Assembly: GCA_947503035.1 (NCBI GenBank)
Contig: CANNCD010000004.1
Span: 62,001 to 126,000, forward strand
Direction of reading: 5' to 3'
Length of the DNA: 64,000 bases
Source: an uncultured Halocynthiibacter sp.
GTDB lineage: Bacteria > Pseudomonadota > Alphaproteobacteria > Rhodobacterales > Rhodobacteraceae
The notes beneath the pieces were generated by a model. It was given only the letters and a program-made list of their open reading frames with translations. It did no database searches and was not told the DNA's origin. The first letter of the stretch is position 1. Every line of letters begins with the position of its first letter. The position numbers were made by a program, and so were the translations under genes. Shown one piece after another: positions 43,651 to 52,775 of the stretch.

Positions 43651-44981
43651 GCCACGTTTTCCCACGCCATTGCCATGCCTCTCTTCCGACGGCTGTTCGG
43701 GGGGACGGATGTTATTTGATCGATCAAAACGGCAAACGGTATTTCGATGGATCGGGCGGGGCCGCGGTGTCGTGCCTTGGCCATTCCAACCATCGGGTGC
43801 GCGATGCGATCAAATCACAGGTCGACCAGATGGCGTTTGCCCACACGGGGTTCTTTACGTCCGATCCCGCCGAGGCACTTGCCGATCTGTTGATCGCTCA
43901 TGCGCCGGGGGATTTGGATCGCGTGTATTTCGTCTCTGGTGGCTCTGAAGCGGTCGAGAGCGCGATAAAGCTGGCCCGCCAATATTTCGTAGAGCGGGGC
44001 GAACCCCAGCGCCGTCATTTGATCGCACGCGCCCAAAGCTATCACGGGAACACATTGGGGGCCTTGTCCGCCGGTGGGAACGCTTGGCGGCGGGAACAGT
44101 TCGCGCCCTTGTTGGTCGAGATGTCGCATATCGATCCTTGTTATGAATACGTTCATCGTCGTAAGGGAGAGAGCGTCGAGGAGTATGGCCTGCGGGCGGC
44201 CAATGCGCTTGAGGATGAAATCCTGCGACTGGGCCCCGAAACGGTGATGGGGTTTATCGCGGAACCTGTTGTGGGCGCGACCCTTGGCGCCGTGCCTGCG
44301 GTGGAGGGGTATTTCAAACGGATCCGTGAAATCTGTGATCAATACGGTGTCCTGCTGATCTTGGACGAGGTCATGTGCGGCATGGGGCGCACGGGGCATC
44401 TGTTTGCCTGTGATGCAGATGGCATTGCGCCTGATATCCTGACCATCGCCAAGGGGCTGGGTGCGGGCTATCAACCCATCGGCGCGATGCTCTGTTCGGG
44501 CGAGATATACGATACGCTTGCGCGCGGGTCGGGGTTCTTTCAACACGGTCACACCTATGTCGGGCATCCGGTCGCGGCGGCGGGGGCACTGGCGGTGGTG
44601 AACGAGATCATCGATACGAATTTGCTGCCAAAGGTCCAGGAAAACGGTGCATATCTTCAGGCGTGTCTTGAGGCGCGCTTGGGCGATCATCCCAACATCG
44701 GTGACATCCGTGGTCGCGGGCTATTTCGTGGGATCGAAATTGTCGCGGACCGTGTGACCAAGGCCCCGTTTGACCCCGCGCTGGGCCTTGCGGGGAAGGT
44801 CAAGAAAGCCGCCTTTGACGAGGGGTTGATTTGTTATCCTATGCCCGGGACGCGGGACGGCAAACACGGGGATCACGTGTTGCTTGCGCCACCGTTCATC
44901 GCGACCAAGCCCGAGCTCGACGCGATGGTGGATATGTTGGCGCGCGCGATTGATCGCGTCCTAGGTGACCTTCACGGTTAG
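43647..44981 (+). CDS. Class III PLP-dependent aminotransferase
   Basis: 444 residues, fold-type I class III. Motifs: SGGSEAVESAIKLARQYF (about 94-111), SYHGNTLGALS, LILDEVMCGMGRTG (Asp for PLP) and TIAKGLGAGYQPIGAML (catalytic Lys). The family acts on omega-amino, beta-amino or similar amines. Its overlap with the BKACE gene suggests it converts a beta-amino acid or similar to the keto acid cleaved next. Its 3' end overlaps the convergent FAH-family gene by 21 bases. ATG with AAAGGA upstream. Confidence 0.9.
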   Translation: MSHVFPRHCHASLPTAVRGDGCYLIDQNGKRYFDGSGGAAVSCLGHSNHRVRDAIKSQVDQMAFAHTGFFTSDPAEALADLLIAHAPGDLDRVYFVSGGSEAVESAIKLARQYFVERGEPQRRHLIARAQSYHGNTLGALSAGGNAWRREQFAPLLVEMSHIDPCYEYVHRRKGESVEEYGLRAANALEDEILRLGPETVMGFIAEPVVGATLGAVPAVEGYFKRIREICDQYGVLLILDEVMCGMGRTGHLFACDADGIAPDILTIAKGLGAGYQPIGAMLCSGEIYDTLARGSGFFQHGHTYVGHPVAAAGALAVVNEIIDTNLLPKVQENGAYLQACLEARLGDHPNIGDIRGRGLFRGIEIVADRVTKAPFDPALGLAGKVKKAAFDEGLICYPMPGTRDGKHGDHVLLAPPFIATKPELDAMVDMLARAIDRVLGDLHG

Positions 44982-45644
44982 ATCGGTAAGCCCGTCGATC
45001 TGCACCAGCATGGTGTCGCCACGTTCAACAGGGCCAACGCCCGACGGGGTGCCCGCCATGATCACGTCACCCGCGGCCAGTTCGAAATACTCGGACAGAT
45101 ACGCGATCATCTCGGGGACCTTCCAGATCATCTGGTTAAGGTTCCCGTCTTGGGTGATCGTGCCATTTACCGAAAGGGCGATCCGCCCCGCATCCATATG
45201 GCCGGTTTCCGACACCGGTTGCAGCGGTCCAACGGGACCGGACCGCTCAAAGGCCTTGCCGATTTCCCATGGGCGACCGGTCTTTTTGGCCTGCCCCTGA
45301 AGGTCGCGCCGCGTCATGTCCAGACAGGGCGCATAGCCGTACACATGGTCAAGCGCATCTGCGACTTTAATCCCCGTTCCCCCAGACTTCAACGCAACCA
45401 ACAGCTCGACCTCGTGGTGGACATCGTTGGAATGCGGCGGATAGGGAAATTCGCCCGAGGCGTCCAAATTGTTCGGGTTCTTCTGAAAGAAAAACGGCGG
45501 TTCGCGGTCGGGGTCATGGCCCATCTCAATCGCGTGCGCGGCAAAGTTACGCCCGATGCAATAAACCCTGCGCACCGGAAATGCACCGCCACCTGCGACG
45601 GGAATGGTGGGCACGGTGGGCGCGGGAATGACGAGGTCGGACAT
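44961..45644 (-). CDS. Fumarylacetoacetate hydrolase family protein (fumarylpyruvate hydrolase-like)
   Basis: 227 residues, short FAH-fold form. YCIGRNFAAHAIEMG (about 38-52), PFFFQKNPNNLD, HHEVELLVALK (metal ligands) and AAGDVIMAGTPSGVGPV are conserved. This length and the Pro-Pro-Phe-Phe-Phe entry fit acylpyruvases and fumarylpyruvate hydrolase. ATG at 45644 has AAAGGAG upstream. It is convergent with the aminotransferase, so it is probably separately controlled. Confidence 0.85.
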   Translation of the reverse strand: MSDLVIPAPTVPTIPVAGGGAFPVRRVYCIGRNFAAHAIEMGHDPDREPPFFFQKNPNNLDASGEFPYPPHSNDVHHEVELLVALKSGGTGIKVADALDHVYGYAPCLDMTRRDLQGQAKKTGRPWEIGKAFERSGPVGPLQPVSETGHMDAGRIALSVNGTITQDGNLNQMIWKVPEMIAYLSEYFELAAGDVIMAGTPSGVGPVERGDTMLVQIDGLTDLTVKVT

Positions 45645-45849
45645 GGGTTCTCCTTTGGCAACTTGGGGGTACATTCGGACGATTGACCCCAGATGACAAG
45701 GGGCAGATGCCCGTTCAATAGGCCGACCACGCGCATAGATGCCGCAGGGCAGAAACTACTGCTTGGCTAACCGAGGGGAACCTGACATACAAAAATTAAC
45801 AGAAATTCCAGATTTGTAAAAAACAAAGACGACTTTGAAAGGATACCCA

Positions 45850-46737
45850 ATGAGCAAGCCAACGATTGGATTTATCGGACTGGGCCTTATGGGCGGCGCA
45901 ATGGTCGGCCGCCTTCAGGACCAAGGTTATGAGCTGACTGTTCTAGGCAACCGCGATCGCACCTATATCGACAAGGCCATCGCACGTGGCGCGAAAGAGG
46001 CGGCGAACGCCAAAGAAGTCGCCGAAGCCAGCGACATCGTGATGCTGTGCATGGGCACATCCGAGCACGTCGAAGGCCGTATGCGCGGCGACGACGGTGT
46101 GATTGCGGGCCTACGTGATGGCGCGACTGTCATCGATTTCGGCACGTCCTTGCCAGGTAGCAGCCGCGTGTTGGCCGAAGAAGTTGCCGCCGCTGGCGGT
46201 GCCTTCCTTGATGCGCCGTTGGGTCGCACGCCTGCGCATGCTGTTGATGGTCTGTTGAACATCATGGCGTCCGGTGACAAGGCCGCGTTCGACAAGGTTG
46301 AGCCAGTGTTGAAAGACGTAGGTGAAAACATCTTCCACCTTGGCGCTGTTGGTTCTGGTAACACCGTTAAGCTGATCAACAACTTCTTTGGCATGACCCT
46401 TGCCAATGCCATGTCCGAGGCCTTTGCCATGGCCGACGTTGCCAACGTTGACCGCGCACAACTGTACGAAGTCATGGCCGCAGGTCCGCTTCGCTCAGTG
46501 ATGATGGATTTGGTTAAAGCGTATGGTGTGGATAACAACGCCGCCGCGCTGGGCTTTGCGATCAAGAACGCGGCCAAGGACGTTGGTTATTATGACCGCA
46601 TGGCGACCGACGCCGGTGTCGAAAGCATCATGGTCAAAGGTGCGCTGGGCGCGATGACCGAAGCCTGTGAAAACGGCAAAGGCGACGAAATGGTCAGCCA
46701 GATGATCGACTACTATGCTGGTAAATTCAAAGGCTAA
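45850..46737 (+). CDS. NAD(P)-dependent 3-hydroxyisobutyrate dehydrogenase family protein
   Basis: 295 residues. Rossmann opening IGFIGLGLMGGAMVGRL (about 5-21), substrate-binding FLDAPLGRTPAHAVDGLLN (where DAPVSGG is the usual motif), and GNTVKLINNFFGM with the catalytic Lys. The change of the usual SGG to GRT at the substrate loop suggests a substrate other than 3-hydroxyisobutyrate. ATG at 45850 has AAAGGAT upstream. Oriented away from the FAH-family gene and followed by a bidirectional terminator. Confidence 0.85.
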   Translation: MSKPTIGFIGLGLMGGAMVGRLQDQGYELTVLGNRDRTYIDKAIARGAKEAANAKEVAEASDIVMLCMGTSEHVEGRMRGDDGVIAGLRDGATVIDFGTSLPGSSRVLAEEVAAAGGAFLDAPLGRTPAHAVDGLLNIMASGDKAAFDKVEPVLKDVGENIFHLGAVGSGNTVKLINNFFGMTLANAMSEAFAMADVANVDRAQLYEVMAAGPLRSVMMDLVKAYGVDNNAAALGFAIKNAAKDVGYYDRMATDAGVESIMVKGALGAMTEACENGKGDEMVSQMIDYYAGKFKG

Positions 46738-46757
46738 GCTGCCTTGTACATGACACG

Positions 46758-46785
46758 AAACGGGCCTGCGATTGCGGGCCCGTTT
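46758..46785. terminator. Bidirectional terminator
   Basis: AAACGGGCC/GGCCCGTTT (46758-46766 with 46777-46785) with inner TGC/GCG pairing and a GATT loop, then TTATTT on the plus strand and a TTTCG tail on the minus strand. It lies between the dehydrogenase (+) and arsH (-) genes, which converge here. Confidence 0.88.
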
Positions 46786-46793
46786 TTATTTGG

Positions 46794-47504
46794 CTAGGCC
46801 TTCGACAGGTTCACGCGCTTGGACAGCTCGGCGCGGCTTTCTTTGCGCTCGGAATACCGGTCGACCATGTGGTCGCGAATATCGCGCGTCAGAACGGTGA
46901 ATTTCATCAGTTCCTCCATGACGTCGACAATCCGGTTGTAATAGGGCGACGGTTTCATCCGGCCCTCGGCGTCGAATTCGTCCCATGCCTTGGCGACGGA
47001 TGACTGGTTCGGGATGGTCAAAAGACGCATCCAACGGCCCAAAATACGCAACTGATTGACGGTGTTAAAGCTCTGACTGCCACCACACACTTGCATAACG
47101 GCAAGGGTCTTGCCCTGTGTGGGGCGCACCGCGCCAAGCGTGAGGGGGATCCAATCGATTTGGGCCTTCATGACGCTTGTCATAGAGCCGTGGCGTTCGG
47201 GCGATGACCACACCATCCCATCACACCAGAGCACCAGATCTCGAAGTTCTTTTACCTTGGGGTGATCGTCTTCGACGCTTCCTGGTAGGGGCAGATCACG
47301 CGGATCAAAGAACCGCACCTCGGCGCCCAGACGTTCCAGAATACGACCGGCCTCTTCTGCTGACAGGCGCGAGAAACTGCGTTCACGGAGCGATCCATAG
47401 AGCATCAAGAAACGAGGTTTGTCGGTGCGTCGTTCGGTCGGGAATAGGGCGGTGTCGTTAATCGGGGCAAAGCAATCATCGGACAGGTTCGGGGTCGATG
47501 TCAT
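46794..47504 (-). CDS. arsH: ArsH, organoarsenical oxidase
   Basis: 236 residues. NADPH-dependent FMN reductase fold: [15 protein letters not shown] (FMN phosphate loop), [20 protein letters not shown] and [13 protein letters not shown] are characteristic of ArsH. It oxidises trivalent methylated or aromatic arsenicals and gives organoarsenical resistance. ATG with AAAGGATC upstream. Third gene of the arsRC-acr3-arsH operon, 17 bases after acr3. Confidence 0.93.
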   Translation of the reverse strand: MTSTPNLSDDCFAPINDTALFPTERRTDKPRFLMLYGSLRERSFSRLSAEEAGRILERLGAEVRFFDPRDLPLPGSVEDDHPKVKELRDLVLWCDGMVWSSPERHGSMTSVMKAQIDWIPLTLGAVRPTQGKTLAVMQVCGGSQSFNTVNQLRILGRWMRLLTIPNQSSVAKAWDEFDAEGRMKPSPYYNRIVDVMEELMKFTVLTRDIRDHMVDRYSERKESRAELSKRVNLSKA

Positions 47505-47521
47505 ATCGGATCCTTTCGGGA

Positions 47522-48535
47522 TTATGCGGCGGGAAAGCGGGCGCGGGTGCGGTTGGCGAACGCAACCAGTGACAACATCACCGGCACCTCAACCAAGACC
47601 CCCACCACGGTTGCGAGTGCCGCGCCGGAATGAAGGCCAAACAGGCTGATGGCGACGGCGACGGCCAGTTCAAAGAAATTGGATGTGCCGATCATCGCAC
47701 AGGGGGCCGCGATGCGGTGCGGGACCTTCAACATATATGCCGCGCCATAGGCCAGCGCGAAGATGCCATAGCTTTGGATCAGGATCGGCACAGCGATCAG
47801 GGCGATGACCAATGGCCGCGCCAAAATCACGTCGCCCTGAAGACCAAATAGGATCGCGACGGTGGCAATCAGACCGGCCATGGACAGGGGTTTGATCTTG
47901 CCGGTAAACGCCTCAATCGCGGATGAAGTGCCCAGAATTTTGCGGGTGATCAGACCCGCGATCAACGGCAGCGCCACGTATAACACCGTCGCGAGAACCA
48001 AAGTGTCCCAAGGCACGGTGATATCCGTTACCCCCAACAGGAACGCGACAATCGGGGCGAAAACCACCACCATGATGATGTCGTTCACCGACACTTGGAC
48101 CAAGGTATAGGTCGCGTCGCCACGGGTCAGCTGCGACCACACAAACACCATCGCCGTACAGGGCGCTGCGCCCAAAAGGATCAAACCGGCGGTATATTGC
48201 GCCGCGTCTTCGGGGCTTATCCATGGGGCGAAAACTGTGTCGAAGAACAGCACCGCCAACAGGGCCATCGAGAACGGTTTGATCAGCCAATTCACGACCA
48301 GCGTGACGATCAACCCCTTGGGCTGACGGGCGACGCCCTTGATCGCGCCAAAGTCGACGTTGACCATCATCGGATAGACCATGGCCCAGATGAGGACAGC
48401 CACAACAAGATTGATCGACGCGATTTCCGCATTCGCAATCGCCTGTACAAGGGCGGGGGCAAGAACCCCGATGGCGATGCCTGCGATCATCGCAAGACCG
48501 ACCCAGAGGGTCAAAAAGCGTTCAAAAATGTTCAT
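47522..48535 (-). CDS. acr3: Acr3 arsenite efflux transporter
   Basis: 337 residues with ten membrane helices. Typical Acr3 segments: [17 protein letters not shown], the substrate-site helix [20 protein letters not shown] with its conserved Cys, and [19 protein letters not shown]. It extrudes arsenite, driven by the membrane potential. It lies 24 bases after the ArsR-ArsC fusion on the same strand. Confidence 0.94.
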   Translation of the reverse strand: MNIFERFLTLWVGLAMIAGIAIGVLAPALVQAIANAEIASINLVVAVLIWAMVYPMMVNVDFGAIKGVARQPKGLIVTLVVNWLIKPFSMALLAVLFFDTVFAPWISPEDAAQYTAGLILLGAAPCTAMVFVWSQLTRGDATYTLVQVSVNDIIMVVVFAPIVAFLLGVTDITVPWDTLVLATVLYVALPLIAGLITRKILGTSSAIEAFTGKIKPLSMAGLIATVAILFGLQGDVILARPLVIALIAVPILIQSYGIFALAYGAAYMLKVPHRIAAPCAMIGTSNFFELAVAVAISLFGLHSGAALATVVGVLVEVPVMLSLVAFANRTRARFPAA

Positions 48536-48559
48536 GTGGCTGTCTTTGTTTATATGGGG

Positions 48560-49384
48560 TTACGCGGGCGTCAGGCCAATTTCGTCAACGGCGGATTGAA
48601 GCGCGATGCGATCAAGGCTTTCGACGGGTAGGGCGGTGAACGCGTTTATCCGGCTTTTGAGAATGCCATATGCGTGCTGAAAGGCGAGGGCCTTTTCCGC
48701 GTCGGTGCCTACCATTTTGACGGGATCGGGAATGCCCCAATGGCCGCTGACCTGTTGGCCGTCCCATGCGGGACATTCTTCGTTGGCCGCCTGATTACAA
48801 ACGGTAAACACAAAGTCGAGCCGTGGGGCATCGCCGTGTGAAAATTCCGAGATGTCTTTGGCGCGCAGACCGGATACGGCATGGCCCTTATCGGCCAGAA
48901 CCTGAACCGCAAAGGGGTTCAGCTCGGACTGGGGGCGGGTGCCCGCCGAATAGGCATTGAACCGATCACCGGCCATATCGCGCAGCAGGGTTTCCGCGAA
49001 AATCGAGCGCGCAGAGTTACCGACGCAAATGAATAGGACGTTATATTTCTGATGTGTCATGGGGATACCGCAACATGAAGGAGGAGAGGGGAAAATATCG
49101 GCCCGTCCCCGACAGCATTCATTAAGCAAGCTGCCGAATACGGCCTGAACCGTCGTCATATTAATGGAGTAGAGCCGCGACGTCCCTTGGCGGGTCTGTG
49201 CCACAAGAGACACCCCCGTGAGCGTCGAAAGATAGGGCGACAGGGTGCTTGATTTGATATCAAGCGCCTCTGAAATTTCACCCGCAGGCACGCGATCCGG
49301 ATATCGACGCATCAAGAGCCGAAAGATCGCAAGGCGTTGCGGGTGGCCAAGGGCCGTGAAGTGATTGTGAATCTCAATTTCCAT
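48560..49384 (-). CDS. ArsR-ArsC fusion: arsenic-responsive repressor and arsenate reductase
   Basis: 274 residues. About 1-90 is an ArsR-type winged HTH (SEALDIKSSTLSPYLSTL recognition region), ending in the Cys pair Cys90-Cys91 with Cys104-Cys105 in the linker, candidates for As(III) binding. About 109-270 is a low-molecular-weight-phosphatase-type ArsC with the CX5R loop CVGNSARS (Cys120). So sensor and reductase are one polypeptide. I see no internal stop, frameshift or ribosome site that would separate them. The start codon lies inside an inverted repeat and lacks a ribosome site, so translation may be leaderless. Confidence 0.88.
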   Translation of the reverse strand: MEIEIHNHFTALGHPQRLAIFRLLMRRYPDRVPAGEISEALDIKSSTLSPYLSTLTGVSLVAQTRQGTSRLYSINMTTVQAVFGSLLNECCRGRADIFPSPPSCCGIPMTHQKYNVLFICVGNSARSIFAETLLRDMAGDRFNAYSAGTRPQSELNPFAVQVLADKGHAVSGLRAKDISEFSHGDAPRLDFVFTVCNQAANEECPAWDGQQVSGHWGIPDPVKMVGTDAEKALAFQHAYGILKSRINAFTALPVESLDRIALQSAVDEIGLTPA

Positions 49385-49408
49385 ATTTCATGAATTACGG
49401 AAATATGG
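49381..49408 (-). promoter_or_regulatory. ArsR operator-like inverted repeat over the arsRC start
   Basis: CCATATTTC at 49381-49389 and GAAATATGG at 49400-49408 are perfect 9-bp arms with a 10-base spacer. A palindrome TTCATGAA (49387-49394) overlaps the left arm. The arm contains the ATG of the fusion gene. This is the expected form of an ArsR/SmtB operator, and it faces the divergent MFS gene about 80 bases away. Confidence 0.7.
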
Positions 49409-49485
49409 ATGCATTGCAAGAAGAGTTTTGGATTTTTACTAAAACTTCATCTTAGATAATTCTGACATATTAGTATGGCGTTTTC

Positions 49486-50679
49486 GTGACAGACCCGTAT
49501 GAATGCCTTATGCAAAAATTTATTTCGCCCCAAATTATTCCTCTGGTCGCGATGTCATTGCTTGCCCATGTGACTTTGTCAGGGGGGCGTGTGGCGTCCT
49601 CGCTTTTAGTTTTGGAATACGGATACTCCGAGGCCATCGCCGGTCTGACCTATGGCCTTTATGGGCTGATGCCTGCTGTGTTGTCTCTGCATCTTGGGCG
49701 CGTGGTGGATCGCGTTGGCCCAAAGCACGTGATGCGCCTGTGTCTTGCGTCGATGGTGCTTGGTTTGATGTTGCCCGCGCTTCATTTGTCGCTTGTGTCG
49801 GTTTTGGCCTGTGCGACGCTTGGGGGGCTTGGGTTTGGGGGGTATATCCTTGCGGCCCAAGTGAGCGTGTCTTTGATGCCCGTCGACAACGCATCTGATC
49901 GCACGGGGATGTTTGCCTGGCTGCAAATGGGGACCTCTGTATCGGCGGTTGCCGGACCGGTCCTGGTTGGGGTTCTGATTGATTCCAAGGGATTTTCGGT
50001 CGCGTATACCTGTCTTGCCTTGATTGTTGGGGCAGGTTTGCTGTGGTCGTTTCGGGCCAAACTTCCGGAGGCGGCAGAACCCACCGACGCCAAGTCGCGA
50101 GATGGTATCCTGCGCGAGGTGATGCGGGATGGCGCTCTATTTCGGATCTATCTGTTGTCGATGGCGGTGTATCTGGCTTGGGATTGCTTTGCCTTTTTGA
50201 TCCCTGTTCTGGGGACCGAGCGCGGCTATTCCGCAGCCGAGGTCGGGGCCGTTCTGTCGTTCTTTGCGGTGGGGACGTTTGTCGTTCGGGCCTTGCAACC
50301 GTGGCTATCGCGGCGGGCTACGGAATGGCGTACGTTGTGCGTGTCCTATCTGGTCGCCGCCGTGGTGTTTGGCATGCTTCCCTTTGCCCAAAACACCCTG
50401 CTTCTCTGCGCGATCAGCCTTGCCTTTGGGATGTCCGCCGGTGTTGGGCACCCGAACATCATGAACCTTATCCTAAAACGGGTTGGCGCCGAAAAGTCGG
50501 GCGAAGCTTCGGGGCTTCGGCTGATGACGGGGAATATGGCGGGAATGATGGGCACGGCGGGTTGCGGGGCGATTGCGGCGTTTGTCGGCGTGATTCCGGT
50601 GTTTGTGGGAATCGCGGCGATCATGGGCCTTTCGGGATGGCAGGCCAATCGAGAAGATCGCGGTGGCGTGGACACTTAA
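49486..50679 (+). CDS. Major facilitator superfamily transporter
   Basis: About 397 residues, twelve membrane helices. The loop 2-3 signature GRVVDRVGPKHVMRL (about 72-86) is typical of MFS drug and metabolite exporters. It is divergent from the arsenic operon, about 100 bases from the arsRC start, so it could be co-regulated and export an arsenical, but the sequence alone does not show this and ArsJ-type context (a GAPDH partner) is absent. GTG at 49486 or ATG at 49510; no clear ribosome site for either. Confidence 0.8.
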   Translation: MTDPYECLMQKFISPQIIPLVAMSLLAHVTLSGGRVASSLLVLEYGYSEAIAGLTYGLYGLMPAVLSLHLGRVVDRVGPKHVMRLCLASMVLGLMLPALHLSLVSVLACATLGGLGFGGYILAAQVSVSLMPVDNASDRTGMFAWLQMGTSVSAVAGPVLVGVLIDSKGFSVAYTCLALIVGAGLLWSFRAKLPEAAEPTDAKSRDGILREVMRDGALFRIYLLSMAVYLAWDCFAFLIPVLGTERGYSAAEVGAVLSFFAVGTFVVRALQPWLSRRATEWRTLCVSYLVAAVVFGMLPFAQNTLLLCAISLAFGMSAGVGHPNIMNLILKRVGAEKSGEASGLRLMTGNMAGMMGTAGCGAIAAFVGVIPVFVGIAAIMGLSGWQANREDRGGVDT

Positions 50680-50739
50680 CGGCTTGCCAGTGGTCCGGGT
50701 TTATGGTGGCCTGTGCCCGACACAACCCCCGAGGCCCCC

Positions 50740-51915
50740 ATGTTTGCGACCCTTCCCCAACAGCCCAAAGACCAACTTTTTGAATTGACCATGGCGTTTC
50801 GCGCCGACCCGCGCCCCGAGAAGATCGATCTTGTCCTTGGTGTGTACCGCGACGAAATGGGGGTGACGCCGGTGATGAAGGCCGTCACCCGTGCCGAAAC
50901 CGCGTTGCTGGAGGAGTCGGCGTCAAAGGCCTATCGCGCTTTGGCGGGGAATACTGGGTTCAATGATGCGATGGCGCGCTTGGTGTTGGGTGAAGGGAAC
51001 GCGCGACTGATTGAGACCGCGAAAATGCAAACGGTGGGCGGGACGGGCGCGCTTCGATTGCTGGGAGATTTGGTCGCCATGGTCAACCCGTCGGCGCGGG
51101 TGTGGTCGACCGATCCGGGCTATGTGAACCACCGCCCGATCTTTGCGCACGCGGGGCTTAAGGTTATGCCATACCGATGGACAAGCAACGGCGGGTTTGT
51201 CGATGTCGACGCCGTTTTGGATGACCTGCGCGGCGCCGTCGCGGGCGATGTCGTTCTGTTGCATGGTTGTTGCCACAACCCAACCGGCATCCACATGACC
51301 GCCGAGGGATGGACCGCGATTGCCGATCTTTGCGCGAAACGGGGGCTTATTCCCCTGATCGACAGCGCCTATCAGGGCTTTGGTGAGGGGCTGGAAAAAG
51401 ACGCGGCGGGTCTTCGGCACATTGCGGAAAAATGTGAAACCGTTCTCGTGGCCAGCAGCTGTTCCAAGAACATGGGGCTTTATTGCGAACGGGCTGGCGC
51501 GGCGTTTGTTCTGACGCCGAATGGACGTGATATGGCGCGGGTGAATGATGCGCTCGAGGGGCTGACACGGGTGAATTATTCAATGCCGGCCGAACATGGC
51601 GCGGCGATTGCGGCGCATATTTTGCAGGACCAAACCGCGTGGCGCGCCGAACTTGCGGCGGTGCGCGACCGCGTGATTGGTCTGCGCAACGGATTGGCCG
51701 ACAGGTTGATGGCACGCGGTGCCCCCACAGATATGGACGAGGTCCGATCCCATACGGGCATGTTCTCGACGCTGGCCTTGTCGCCGGCGCAGACCGAACA
51801 CCTTCGTCAGGAGTTCGCCATTTATTGCACCGCATCGGGGCGGATCAACATCGCTGGCCTGCGGATGTCACAGCTTGACCATGTTGCAGATGCGCTTGTC
51901 TCGGTGACGCGCTAG
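50740..51915 (+). CDS. Aromatic/aspartate-type aminotransferase (class I)
   Basis: 391 residues, class I aminotransferase of the AspC/TyrB branch. Conserved: LVLGVYRDEMGVTPVMKAV near the N-terminus, KMQTVGGTGALRLLGDL, LLHGCCHNPTGIHMT, SAYQGFGEGLEKDA and the PLP-Lys in VASSCSKNMGLYCERAGA. The C-terminal GRINIAGLRMSQLDHVADAL fits. It uses aromatic amino acids or aspartate with 2-oxoglutarate. ATG at 50740 has GAGG upstream; a GTG start at 50713 is also in frame. It follows the MFS gene by about 60 bases. Confidence 0.88.
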   Translation: MFATLPQQPKDQLFELTMAFRADPRPEKIDLVLGVYRDEMGVTPVMKAVTRAETALLEESASKAYRALAGNTGFNDAMARLVLGEGNARLIETAKMQTVGGTGALRLLGDLVAMVNPSARVWSTDPGYVNHRPIFAHAGLKVMPYRWTSNGGFVDVDAVLDDLRGAVAGDVVLLHGCCHNPTGIHMTAEGWTAIADLCAKRGLIPLIDSAYQGFGEGLEKDAAGLRHIAEKCETVLVASSCSKNMGLYCERAGAAFVLTPNGRDMARVNDALEGLTRVNYSMPAEHGAAIAAHILQDQTAWRAELAAVRDRVIGLRNGLADRLMARGAPTDMDEVRSHTGMFSTLALSPAQTEHLRQEFAIYCTASGRINIAGLRMSQLDHVADALVSVTR

Positions 51916-51940
51916 TCGCCCAAACGGGTGATTTACCGTG

Positions 51941-51950
51941 ACAAATTTGT
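51941..51950. repeat. Palindrome upstream of the surface lipoprotein gene
   Basis: ACAAATTTGT is a perfect 10-bp palindrome in the 158-base gap between the aminotransferase and the lipoprotein gene. It may be an operator or a chance event; no match to Fur or Zur was evident. Confidence 0.25.
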
Positions 51951-52073
51951 TTTCTGGCATCTGATCTTTGGGGCGAAAACGGGATTGCCTATTGATTGAT
52001 AGGGTCACAAATGGTTTTTATATTTCCAAAAGATGGTCGAGTTTTGGACCACACATCAGATTTGAGGCGCATC

Positions 52074-52775
52074 ATGAACGTTTACACCCTCGGTACTATC
52101 GCTGTTTCAGTCGTGCTTTTGGCCGCGTGCGAAGACTCGGGCGCAGCCGAGGAAGCCTTTGATCAGGCCAAGTACAACCAATTCGTAGAAGCACGTGCCG
52201 ATGCGCAGACCGTTGATACGCAAGTGTTCGCGACAGATCTTTTGACTGCGGCACCTGCGAACGATACGGCCACCTTGGTCGGAGCCTTTAGCATCGGGTC
52301 GGACGGGCTTCCGAATGATCTTGAGGGCGAAATGTCCATGGATGTTGATTTCGGTGCCGAAACCGTGTCCGGCAGCTTTACCAATGCGTTTCTTGACCCA
52401 GACGGAACCGATGAAAGCTCGGTTGTAGAGCTGGATGGGAGTGCGTCGTTTTCGGGGAGTATCGATATGGACCGCGATACGTTCTATGACAGCGGGAATA
52501 CCCAAGCATGGCATATCGAAGCCTCAAGCACGGGAACATTCACCGATGTTTCCACCGAGGACGAGGCGACCGCGACCACCTATCGGATTGATGTGGATAT
52601 CAACGGCGACTTCTTCGACACAAGCGCGATTGGAACCGTGGGCGGCGTCGGAGAATTGGGCGATATCGCGTCTGAGGGTATGATCGAAGGCAATATCGAC
52701 GTAACCACAACGACGGATACGACGATTTACGATGTGACTGACGGCTGGTATTTTGTTTACGAACTCGCTGAGTAA
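52074..52775 (+). CDS. Slam-associated surface lipoprotein, TbpB-like beta-rich domain
   Basis: 233 residues. A lipoprotein signal with lipobox LLAAC (Cys at about 19) precedes a short helix-rich stretch. Beta-rich Gly/Ser/Thr repeats follow (about 60-230), ending in a segment like the TbpB beta-barrel core (INGDFFDTSAIGTVGGVGEL). ATG at 52074 has GAGG upstream. Its stop is overlapped by a Slam-type outer-membrane gene, the usual arrangement for lipoproteins displayed on the cell surface. The ligand is unknown; family members bind iron carriers, heme or host factors. Assigned mainly from context and the TbpB-like tail. Confidence 0.7.
   Translation: MNVYTLGTIAVSVVLLAACEDSGAAEEAFDQAKYNQFVEARADAQTVDTQVFATDLLTAAPANDTATLVGAFSIGSDGLPNDLEGEMSMDVDFGAETVSGSFTNAFLDPDGTDESSVVELDGSASFSGSIDMDRDTFYDSGNTQAWHIEASSTGTFTDVSTEDEATATTYRIDVDINGDFFDTSAIGTVGGVGELGDIASEGMIEGNIDVTTTTDTTIYDVTDGWYFVYELAE

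Noticed and set aside
48709-49060. Separate arsC gene starting at an internal ATG of the fusion
   Set aside because: The ATG at codon 109 has no ribosome site, and the frame is continuous from the ArsR part, so a fusion is the simpler reading.
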